Below are positions 35,567 through 45,633 of a stretch of 64,000 bases of DNA, one piece after another. Origin of the DNA: Trichomonas vaginalis G3 (lineage: Eukaryota; Parabasalia; Trichomonadida; Trichomonadidae). The position numbers were made by a program, and so were the translations under genes. The notes under the pieces were generated by a model. It saw only the letters and a list, made by a program, of their open reading frames with translations, had not been told where the DNA came from and ran no database searches. Position 1 is the first letter of the stretch; every line of letters begins with the position of its first letter. The stretch lies in the NCBI RefSeq assembly GCF_026262505.1, contig NC_067208.1:4101962-4165961 (forward strand), written 5' to 3'.

Positions 35567-38500
35567 ATGTTAAATGTTAATATTGATTTTTATTATTGTG
35601 ACCCTCAACCAGAAGACGTGGACATAAATAAGGTAGACTTTCCATTAGTGGAATCAATAATGATAGATCCAGAATTTGAAACAGTAAATATTTTATTAAC
35701 ACAGAGTCCATGTGGAAAACTTCACGCTGACAGAATAACAGACGTTGAAGCACTCACCGGCTATAGAGTTTGTCCATATTGTAAAGAAGAAGTTTATTCT
35801 ATCCGTGATGATCCAGAAAGGAAAAACCAAAGAAGATTTTTAAAGCATTGTGAGAAATGTAAAGAAAATAATGGAAGATTAATTCAAGACGTTCAATTGC
35901 AAAAGACACAGCAACCATATGCACCACATATTACGAAACAGAAGATATATCAGTGGTTATTAGCTCATAATTTGCAGGAATATTATCAACCGACAAGATA
36001 TTATATTACTTTTGACTTCGAAACATTAGAGACTAAAGAAGAATTACAACTTTCTGAGTGTGCAACTTTGAACGCTTACTTAAAACCATTCATGGTATCA
36101 TCAACGGTTAAATTAAATGATAAAACATATACGAGGAATTTTTGCTTAACTTCGAGTGATTCTTTTATTTCTGATTGGATTGAGTTTTTATTTTCAACCT
36201 GTTCATTAGTTGCTAAATCAAATATTGAACAATATGAAGAATTAATGAAGTCGCAAACATAAATGAAAAACAGAAAGAAGCATTTAAAGAACTTCTAGAT
36301 GAGGAATTCAATAAAGTGAATATCATAGGTTTTAATTCGGGAAAGTTTGATTTAAATTTAATTCTTCGTGATTTAAACACTGCAAAATGGAAGATAAAAT
36401 CAATGCTGGGTTCTTCTTCTCAATTTAAGCAAGTCATAGTAAAGAAAACAAACGCTCCATATGAATTAAGATTTATTGACATCAGAAATTATATAGCGGG
36501 TGGGACATTAGACCAATTCACTCAAGATTTCGGAAACAATAAATCACGTGTTAAATCCTTTTTCCCTTATCAATTCATCACATGGGAGAATTACGAAGAT
36601 GAATTATATAAAAAGGAACCATTCACGAAAGATTCATTTTATTCAGCATTAACACAAGAAACAATATCCGATTCAGATTATCAAATATATCTCAATGATG
36701 CTAAAAACTTTAAGAATGATTAGAATATTTTATTCATTATTGCAATAAAGATGTTGAAATTATGATTGACCCAATTGATAAAATTATTGAAGAAACATTT
36801 GTTTATAAAATTGATATGCTTCATAATCTTTCTTTATCATCGAATGCTTCAATGATTCGTTACGCGTTAGCATATAAGAACTTCAATCCTAACGAAACAT
36901 ATCCAGAAGAAGAAAATGTGGAATCAAGTTTTGAATTAACGAAAAAGTATTGGAAATATAAAATTGAATCATATAAGAAACAAGATGAAAAAGGCGAAAA
37001 GAGATACTAAAAACAATGTTTCAATGGATGACTATCAATACTATCACGATTTAATCCTTTCATCTAAATGCAAAATGTGTGGTAAAGCGTTTACATATGC
37101 AAATAAACCAACATTGGATAGAATCGATAATGAAAAACCACATACCAAAGAAAATTGTCAGTTAATGTGTTGTTATTGCAATGTCGTAAAATCAAATAAA
37201 GACGAAGATGTTCAACGTTTAAGAATCAATTTAAGAAATTATGCATTAAAAAATAATTTACCAATGACTTTGATTCAGTTGAAGCTTATCACATTCTCCG
37301 TAATGGAATTACTGGTGGTTTATCAAATGTTCAACATAGAGTAAATCTTAAAGGAATCACGCACATTAATAAACTTTCATATAATCCAGAAACTAAAACT
37401 GTATCAAATGAGGACACCACCAACATTATGACTCATTTCGTTGGGTGTTGATTTTAATTCATTATATCCTTCATCATTTTCATCTAATCCTCATGATTTC
37501 ATTCAATATACTGACCATAAAATGTATATGCCGGGAAGATTGAATGGTGTTATCATTTGTGATACAGCAACAAAGAAAGCAAAAGCACTGGGAATTATTA
37601 AGAAGAAAAATACTTTATTCGTGGCTGAAGTAAAGGGTCACATTGATGAAAAATACATTAATGATTACATTAACTTTTTACCGATAATAAGAAACTTAGA
37701 TATTATCACAGATGAAAAAACAATTGGCAGTTTTATGTATAATTACATGAAATCAAACAATCTACCAGTTGACCAGAAACAGAGAAAATTAACTCAGTTA
37801 GCATCAACACACAACCAATATCAACCATTTTCTTCTTATTATCTTTGGTATCTAATAGACAGATTTCATTTTATCATCGATGATATTCAATCAATTTTAA
37901 CATTTACGAAAAACACTTGTTTTAATGAATTTGCGAACAATTTATGAACGAAAGACAAAAGGCTGAATTAGAAGGAAATAAAGGAAAAAGTTTATTTTGC
38001 AAGATTTCACTTAATGGATCATATGGTTACGATGCAATGAATACACAAAATTACGCAAAGACTAAAATAATGAATGCACAGAAGTCACGCGTTGCATGTA
38101 TGTCAAATAAGTTTAAAAACATAAGAGAAATAGGTGAAGATACATATCAAGTGATGCTTAAAGATAGATTTTATAGATGTGAAACATGTTTACAAGAGGC
38201 ATTCTTCACTTTAGATAACGCAAAATACTGGTATTTGGTTTTCATTTATGATTTTATGTATAAATGCATGGATGTTAATCGTTTTCATTTCATTGAAGGT
38301 GATACTGATTCATCTTATTGGGCAATCGCTGGCGACCAAATCTTCCTAACACTCAAGCATTTCAAGCAATTGTTACCGATAAACAATTTTATGATAAAAA
38401 CATTTTCAAATTCGCACCTTTTGATTTCTTCTGTTTTGATGAGAAATTTAAACCTAAATTAAAGAATAAAGCTGAAGAAAAAGCACATGAGAAGAAGTTA

Positions 38501-38827
38501 TTGGGTTTAGCAATTGAGAAACAAGGTGATAACATGGTTGCTTTATGTCCTAAGTGTTATACATCATTCAATGGTTCAATTGATGGAAGTGATTTTAAAA
38601 AGATTGCACAAAAAATGAAAGGAGTTAGTTTACGACAAAATAAACAATTAACACCTAAAAATTATTTGGATATAATAAATGATAAATTGATATTTGATGG
38701 TCAAAATATTAATTTACAACTTAAAAATGGGTCAATGACTCGCTTAACAATCGGTAAGACTGCATTAACAGGAGCACACACTAAGGCTGTATGTTGTGAA
38801 AATGGATGTTGTATGCCATTTATTTAA
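35567..38827 (+). pseudogene. family B DNA polymerase (protein-primed type), broken
   Basis: Recognisable parts in order are a C-x2-C zinc-like pair region (VCPYCKEEVYS), Exo I YITFDFETLE, Exo II IIGFNSGKFDLN, an HNH-like zinc segment (KCKMCGKAF, LDRIDNEKPHTKENCQLMCC, YCN), motif A GVDFNSLYPSSF, motif B CKISLNGSYGYD and motif C EGDTDSSYWAI. The end is Cys-rich and basic. It is a distinct lineage from the polymerase of family A, which lacks the HNH-like segment. The region is broken, with roughly six breaks in all. Confidence 0.85.
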
Positions 38828-38891
38828 TGAAATGCCACAGAAGAGACAAAGAGGTGGGCACCCTTAAAACATTGATTTTATTTTTATATAA

Positions 38892-40409
38892 ATGGATAAC
38901 GTACATTTAAAAATTTTAATTGCTGATTTAATATTTAATCAAAATTTTCTTGATTATTATGATTTAAAAGCATATCTCCAAAAATATGATAACAATATAA
39001 CGGGTGATGATATGGAATATTATTATCCATATTATAAAAATGAAATTTTGAAATATCATAATAAAATAATTTCTGAAATTAAAGACAAAATTAAAAATAA
39101 TGAATATTCAAAGGGAAAAACTAAATCACAGCTTAAACAGTTGAAAGATTTCAAAAATAAAGTATTAACAGAAGAAGATATTGATGAATTATATAAATTA
39201 TATAATCCTGAGCCACAAAAACCAAAGGAACAAAAACCAAAGGAACAAAACGCCCAGGTTCTTCAGACCATAAATGAAGCACAAGCTTTAATTTATGATT
39301 CATTAGTTAAACCATATTCAGCCCGACTTTTAAATGAAGATCAACTTTTGGAATTCATCCTTCAACATAAACTCGAAGCAGGAAAGTATATCAAACCTTT
39401 ATATACAGCATATTTAAAACAAATGAATAGAATACATCCAGAATTAATGAAGGGGGGAATGAAATCCAAAATCAAAGCAGATAAAATTAAACCACCTGCA
39501 ACACCAAAACCTCCAACGACAGTACCGCCTCCTCCTTCAGTTAATCCTTCATCATTCACTTTATTATATCCATTTCAAACATTTAAGAAGCAAAAAGATT
39601 TTAAAAAGGATTTCAAGATATTAAATAAACCAATTGACCCAAAATTCAACCGTTAAAGGAAAAATTTAGTCGCCCTTCATTTGCTCCATATCCATATTCA
39701 TACGAAATCGATCATCTGGAATATTCAAAAGGAAACGTTACTTATTTATTTGCCATTAACATTAACACTAGATATTTATATTGCATTCCAGTGAAAGGGA
39801 AAACAGAACAGGAAACAAGAAGAGCTATTCAATACTTACTAGATCATGAAAGAGTAGATAATATCAGGGGTGATGGTGATAAAGGATTTCAGGCAGCTAT
39901 GACTCATTATTTCCCACAAATTAATTTTTACTTTTCATCCTCTCCATATACGTTTCATAATAAAATAGTTGATGCGGTAATGAGAACTCTTAGAGATGCG
40001 TTAGGGGTTAACGGTCAGATATACTGGGATGGAAATCATGACTCCATCATACAAGTTAGTATATTATTACAATAATACATGGCATAGAACTATAAACATG
40101 AAACCAGTGGAAATGAAAAATGATATTTCAAAAGAATGGGAATATATTAGAAAGCAAATGGAAAAGTTAAATGATGTTAAACGTGAACAAATTAATTCGG
40201 GGCTCATGAATTTTAAACAAGGAAATAAAGTTTTAATTCATCTCGATTATGGAAAAACTGATAAATCAATGACAAAAAGAAGACGAAGATTTGACACAAT
40301 AGCTGAATTTGTTAGATATATTAACGGCAATGCATTAGTTGAAGTTGACAATAAATTAATAGAAATTCCGATTTATTTTATTACTCCATTATATTTAAAT
40401 AATATTTAA
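38892..40409 (+). pseudogene. Polinton integrase region, broken
   Basis: The first part is a 254-residue Lys/Pro-rich stretch beginning MDNVHLKILIADLIFNQNFL with an ATAAATG start. It may be an N-terminal extension of the integrase or a separate gene. The core holds PYSYEIDHLEYSKGN, YLFAININTRYLYCIPVKGK, GDGDKGFQAAMTHYFPQI and HNKIVDAVMRTLRDALG, the usual integrase blocks. An SH3-like end follows (FKQGNKVLIHLDYGK to VEVDNKLIEIPIYFI). Broken about twice. Confidence 0.75.
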
Positions 40410-40429
40410 TTTTTTTTATTTCGTAAGAA

Positions 40430-40693
40430 ATGAGTGACAATGAAGCAGCCAAGAGTCCAGACGATGAATATAAAAAGAAACTAAACAGAATTAAATCAAA
40501 AATATGCTATTACAAAAAGAAGCCACAATGCGGTGGGGTTGAAAACGATGAAGAAATAATCGAAAAATTAGAAACTTATCGTTCAATCATTAAACTGAGT
40601 GAAGCAAAAATAAAAGAATTTAATAGAATAAATAAATTGATTGGAAGAGATGAATTTAATAAAGATGAATTTTTAAACTCTATCCAAATTTAA
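40430..40693 (+). CDS. small charged Polinton protein, 87 residues
   Basis: Begins MSDNEAAKSPDDEYKKKLNR, basic in the first half (KSKICYYKKKPQCGG) and helical after. The start follows TTCGTAAGAA, similar to the gene at 34249. It converges on the small gene at 40690-40854, with stop codons overlapping by 4 bp. Function unknown. Confidence 0.5.
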   Translation: MSDNEAAKSPDDEYKKKLNRIKSKICYYKKKPQCGGVENDEEIIEKLETYRSIIKLSEAKIKEFNRINKLIGRDEFNKDEFLNSIQI

Positions 40694-40854
40694 TTTTTAT
40701 TCCTCTTCGACAACATCTCTCTTTCCATCATTACTGCATAACCACATTTTCTCAATTTTAGTGGTTTGTTATTTTTAACATGTTCTTGCATCATTTTTAT
40801 CATTTCCTCCCTTGTTATGATTCGTGGTAAATTTTGAGCTTGTGGGGTATTCAT
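40690..40854 (-). CDS. small Polinton protein, 54 residues
   Basis: A short gene beginning MNTPQAQNLPRIITREEMIK and ending in a basic tail (RKCGYAVMMEREMLSKRNKN). It has the ATAAATG context and an upstream TTTTTATTTTTA tract, like other family B genes. It converges with the gene at 40430 and ends at the edge of the first repeat array. Function unknown. Confidence 0.45.
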   Translation of the reverse strand: MNTPQAQNLPRIITREEMIKMMQEHVKNNKPLKLRKCGYAVMMEREMLSKRNKN

Positions 40855-40898
40855 TTATGATAAAAATAAAAATTTAAATTATGCCGTTCTAAAGTTTG

Positions 40899-41620
40899 TG
40901 ACAACATGACATTTTGACAACATCATGGGTTATTCAATAATTAATTATTTTTGAAGAACTGAAGGGGTCACCAGGTCACCAGGTCATTTAACTTCTCTGA
41001 AAAAATGATACAACATGACATTTAGACAACATCATGGGTTATTCAATAATTAATTATTTTTGAAGAACTGAAGGAGTCACCAGGTCACCAGGTCACCAGG
41101 TAATTTAACTTCTCTGAAAAAATGATACAACATGACATTTTGACAACATCATGGGTTATTCAATAATTAATTATTTTTGAAGAACTGAAGGGGTCACCAG
41201 GTCACCAGGTCACCAGGTAATTTAACTTCTCTGAAAAAATGAGACAACATGACATTTTGACAACATCATGGGTTATTCAATAATTAATTATTTTTGAAGA
41301 ACTGAAGGGGTCACCAGGTCACCAGGTCACCAGGTAATTTAACTTCTCTGAAAAAATGAGACAACATGACATTTTGACAACATCATGGGTTATTCAATAA
41401 TTAATTATTTTTGAAGAACTGAAGGGGTCACCAGGTCACCAGGTCACCAGGTAATTTAACTTCTCTGAAAAAATGAGACAACATGACATTTTGACAACAT
41501 CATGGGTTATTCAATAATTAATTATTTTTGAAGAACTGAAGGGGTCACCAGGTCACCAGGTCACCAGGTAATTTAACTTCTCTGAAAAAATGAGACAACA
41601 TGACATTTTGACAACATCAC
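40899..41620 (+). repeat. tandem array of 117-bp units (six), left of the helicase
   Basis: Units begin GACAACATCATGGG at 40916, 41025, 41142, 41259, 41376, 41493 and 41610 (spacings 109, then 117 five times). Each contains ATTCAATAATTAATTATTTT, GAAGAACTGAAGGGG, two or three copies of the 8-mer AGGTCACC, and CTCTGAAAAAATGA. The 8-bp step explains the shorter first unit. An inverted relative of this array stands on the other side of the helicase gene (44051-44640). Confidence 0.95.
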
Positions 41621-41653
41621 AGGATTAATGCAAAAATAAATTCAAATCATACT

Positions 41654-43976
41654 TTATAAAGCTTCATTCACAGGTATTTCATCGTCAGTAAATGATTCCT
41701 CATTATCGTTTGGTTCAATTTGTTTATATAATCCTTTCATTTCTTCTTTCAAAACATAATACCATGTTTGTTTACCATCTATTTTTCTTTGTTTCCTTTC
41801 ACATTTATCCTTAATGCTCATTTGAAAGTTTTTGTCTTTCATGTCTGATGGTTTGCAGAATAGAGCATTTTTACACGTCATACCTGCACATAATTCATCA
41901 TAATGTGTATTTATCCATACATCTAAAGGATTTGTTGATAATTCAATTAAATCTTGTTTGGCTTCAGTCATCGGTATGATTCGTACATTAAATGATGAAA
42001 GGTCATATTGCATAAAATACGTCAGTAAAATTATCATAAAATTCCTTAGTGCATGAATTCATCAAATTCTTGAAGTAATCAAATTGACCCTTGAATTTAC
42101 CATTAACTCTTAAAACTGCGTATCTTCTGTCTCCAACTTCAATTTTGACAGGGTAGACGTTGTTAGTTACGAAAATGAAGTTTGCAACGTTCTGTGCTGT
42201 TCTTCTGGGTTGATTCTTTTCATTAATTCTAATCTCATTATCCGTAATAATTGATTTCAAAGCGTTGAAGTTTGCGAGTCTGTCTTCACCAACATTCTTG
42301 AGTTCATTAAGTACAAGAAACATTTTATTTTCAACAACCGAATTGAAATTACCCGTTAGCTCACCTATTTCGGTAATGTTTTTACATGAATAACCAGCGA
42401 GAAGTTCAGAAATAATGTCTGTAAATCTGTTTTTACCTGTTCCCTGAAGTCCTTTCAAAATAATTGCTGTTTCATTCTTGATTCCAGGATGTTGAATCAT
42501 TGATGCAATCCAGCCGAGAAGGTATTTATACACTTCATCGTTATTATCACAAATGGCTTCTTTAATGAAATCCATAAACATCTCAATTTTTGAGTAATCT
42601 ACTTTTTCGAGAATGTTGTATTTATAACCCTGAAACGTTGAGAAAACATCTGGGGAATCAGATTTAAAGCAAACACCCTTAACGGTTAATGAAGACAATT
42701 GATTTAGTAGTACATCCCATGCTGTTATGGTTTTACCTTCTTCTTTAAATAATTTAATCATTTTGAGTGACTCTTTCATGTTTGATTGAAGAACGAATGA
42801 TATTTGATTCATTTTGTCGTGGATATTATAGTCCTTTTGAATGAAGTATTTGTTTCCACAATCTACAAAACGGATTACACGTGATAAATCCTCAATTACT
42901 TCAGAACTGTTTTTATACTGATGATTTTCAGCCTTGCGTCTAATATCTGTTATCAAAAACGAGTCATCAAGTTTTATATCAAATGTTATTTTTGGCTTAC
43001 GTAATAAAGGCAAAACATATTCATCATAATATTCCTTTTGATAAAGTTTTAGAATCTTCACTAAAACAAATGGAGAAGTCATTAAATGTGCATATCTACT
43101 ACGTGCTTTTTCAAAATTACTTTTTGCATTTTCAGTTAAATTGCAGAAGTTATAAACGTTATCGTATGCTTCATTAATTAAATGATTAGGTAACGAATTA
43201 ATAGCTTGAAACAGTGTGAATAATGTTATTTCTTTTTCTAAATTCATGTTTCCACCATCATTATGTACTTCAAAATCACTGATGCCATCAACTATGCTCT
43301 GAGCAAGTTTATCGTCAATGTTTACATCTTTGTTTTCATTCATGATGGTCTTTATTTCTTCATTCTTCTGTTCAACTCTTACCTTAATATTCAAATCATT
43401 TAATATATCATTCACTGTTCTGGTTAATGTTGAATCGTAACTTCCACGAATGAATGAGTATGTATTGATTGGTTCTGTTGCATTCTTGCGAACTCTTGAA
43501 TCAGCCATAACTACTAAAGAACGTTTTGAATCATCAATAGAAGTCATTATGTCAATATCATAATCATTGCAGGAATAACATTTAATCATTCTGTTCGAAA
43601 CTGCATAGAAGAAATTAGTGTTGCAATAAATGTGAAGACCTCCTGATGCGGTTTTAACGATAACATCTTTATCCGAAAGTTTTGATAAAATGTCTTTTCT
43701 AACTGTTTCTTTAAGTTCATCATCGTATGATTTATTGATATCAACATCTATAATCGTTAAATTTGAAATTTTATTTACTAATAAAGCCATACCAGTTTTC
43801 CTTCCTCTTCCTCCATCATGTTTGAGGTAGTTATGTAAATCAATCATGTTTTCACCAATTCTTTCGTTGAGGGTTTTAGTTTCTGCCACAACTAATTCCT
43901 CAACTAATGAATCAATAACTTTTTCATCAGAAACGATAAAGTTGTTGCTGTTGTTGTTGTTGTTTGTTGCTGTCAT
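41654..43976 (-). pseudogene. primase-polymerase/SF3 helicase of Polinton B
   Basis: Read on the minus strand, the N-terminal half has IIDVDINKSYDDE and TASGGLHIYCN, which fit the archaeo-eukaryotic primase (PrimPol) D-x-D and S-x-H motifs. The C-terminal half is an SF3 helicase: LGWIASMIQHPG, Walker A GLQGTGKN (~510), Walker B MFLVLNELKN and motif C NFIFVTNN. A terminal part with SFNVRIIPMTEAKQDL is typical of this phage/virophage-type replicase. The poly-Asn start has an ATAAATG context. The region looks broken about once. Protein-primed Polintons do not usually carry such a gene. Confidence 0.82.
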
Positions 43977-44050
43977 TTATATAGGAATAAAAAAATAAAA
44001 ATAATTTTAAAACTAACTTTATTTTTGGGCTGCATCAAATTTCCAGGACT

Positions 44051-44640
44051 GTTGTCTAAATGTCATGTTGTCTCATTTTTTCAGAGAAGTGAAATGACCT
44101 GGTGACCTGGTGACCCCTTCAGTTCTTCAAAAATAATTCATAACTGCCTTCCCCTGCTGTGTTGTCTAAATGTCATGTTGTCTCATTTTTTCAGAGAAGT
44201 GAAATGACCTGGTGACCTGGTGACCTGGTGACCCCTTCAGTTCTTCAAAAATAATTCATAACTGCCTTCCCCTGCTGTGTTGTCTAAATGTCATGTTGTC
44301 TCATTTTTTCAGAGAAGTGAAATGACCTGGTGACCTGGTGACCTGGTGACCCCTTCAGTTCTTCAAAAATAATTCATAACTGCCTTCCCCTGCTGTGTTG
44401 TCTAAATGTCATGTTGTCTCATTTTTTCAGAGAAGTGAAATGACCTGGTGACCTGGTGACCTGGTGACCCCTTCAGTTCTTCAAAAATAATTCATAACTG
44501 CCTTCCCCTGCTGTGTTGTCTAAATGTCATGTTGTCTCATTTTTTCAGAGAAGTGAAATGACCTGGTGACCTGGTGACCTGGTGACCCCTTCAGTTCTTC
44601 AAAAATAATTAATTATTGAATAACCTGAAAACATTAACAT
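44051..44640 (-). repeat. inverted tandem array of 118-bp units (five), right of the helicase
   Basis: Units begin GTTGTCTAAATGTCATG at 44051, 44161, 44279, 44397 and 44515 (spacings 110, then 118). They are reverse-complement relatives of the 40899-41620 units and share the 8-mer (GGTGACCT), the AAAAATGAG/CTCATTTTTT part and CCCCTTCAGTTCTTC. A 25-30-bp block differs: CATAACTGCCTTCCCCTGC here against ATTAATTATTGAATAACC in the other array. The last unit carries the other array's version. Confidence 0.95.
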
Positions 44641-44696
44641 AAACATTAACGATAAAATATATTTTTGGTCGTTTATGACAAAAATAAATGGTTCAT

Positions 44697-45359
44697 TTAC
44701 TCACAATATTTTTGTACAAAACGACCCCAAACTTTTAACTTCTTTTCTGCAGTTTCTAATGCTATCTTAGCGAGTTCATATTCTCTAAATTCTCTCTTTA
44801 AATCTTCTTGTTCCCATTGGTCTAGTTCGTATGAAGAATCTCTATAACCATAACATTTCTCACGTTCATGTTCTAATTGTTTTTCACACATTTTTCCAAC
44901 TTCTTCTTCAAACAAATGTTTAGCATTCTCTACTGTATCTTCGAGTTCTTCTTCATCTAATTTCTCATGAACTTTCTTGTCTATGGAGTCCATAATTTTT
45001 CCAACTGCTATGCAATATTTTGGAGAAGCCCACATTGTTATATAGTTTATAAGTCTTGGGTCTACATACGTTCCTCTAACCTGTTTGATTTCATCAGAAA
45101 TTCCCGCATGAATTTTGTATAAAAAACAACCGTCTGAATTCCGGCGGTTGCTATATTCTTCACAAAATGCCTTATAATACTCTTCCCAGGACTTATTTTC
45201 CAACAGCTTTCTAAAGTCTTTCCTAAACTGCTGACACATCTTTGTTGCATTAATGTAACCATCCTTGTCTCTACGTAAGACTTCAATACCGTTATAAGTG
45301 CCTTTTGTGAATGTTTCACCATTAGATTTGTTCGTGAATGTTTTTGCTTCGACTGACAT
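44697..45359 (-). CDS. KilA-N domain protein
   Basis: A 220-residue protein from the ATG at 45359 (MSVEAKTFTNKSNGETFTKG). The KilA-N block reads YNGIEVLRRDKDGYINATKM and, later, RGTYVDPRLINYITMWASPK with YCIAVGKIMDSID. The C-terminus is a charged coil. KilA-N is a DNA-binding domain spread among large DNA viruses and phages and greatly amplified in Trichomonas. It lies between two short direct repeats (about 44613-44668 and 45531-45572), so it may be an inserted cassette. A regulatory role is inferred. Confidence 0.85.
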   Translation of the reverse strand: MSVEAKTFTNKSNGETFTKGTYNGIEVLRRDKDGYINATKMCQQFRKDFRKLLENKSWEEYYKAFCEEYSNRRNSDGCFLYKIHAGISDEIKQVRGTYVDPRLINYITMWASPKYCIAVGKIMDSIDKKVHEKLDEEELEDTVENAKHLFEEEVGKMCEKQLEHEREKCYGYRDSSYELDQWEQEDLKREFREYELAKIALETAEKKLKVWGRFVQKYCE

Positions 45360-45530
45360 TATTGTCTTTACATACAAAATAAAAAATAAAAATAATTTTA
45401 AAACTAATGAAATTAATTATTTTTGGACTGAATTCATTCATAACACCATTAATAAGCTCATAAAATGCTCGTTTTGAGGTTGAGCCACTTTTGGCTCGAC
45501 CGTATTCTTTCATCCAAAACTCAATAAACA

Positions 45531-45633
45531 ATTATTGAATAACCCAAAACCATTGACGATAAAATATATTTCTGCAGTTCATTCATTACTTCATTACCTA
45601 ATTAATTACAAACATAAAATATATTTAGTTCAT
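45531..45633. repeat. short repeat flanking the KilA-N gene
   Basis: ATTATTGAATAACC and ACGATAAAATATATTT occur here and, in the same order and orientation, at 44618-44668. ATTATTGAATAACC is also part of the helicase-array unit, linking the KilA-N gene to the repeat system. Confidence 0.6.

Noticed and set aside
40899-41620. CRISPR array
   Set aside because: The repeats are 117-bp head-to-tail units without unique spacers, in a eukaryotic element with no Cas-like genes.
45322-45531. 69-codon minus-strand frame upstream of KilA-N
   Set aside because: It covers the KilA-N promoter region; although one part (KSGSTSKRAFYELINGVMN) looks protein-like, it has no supported start and may be a remnant.
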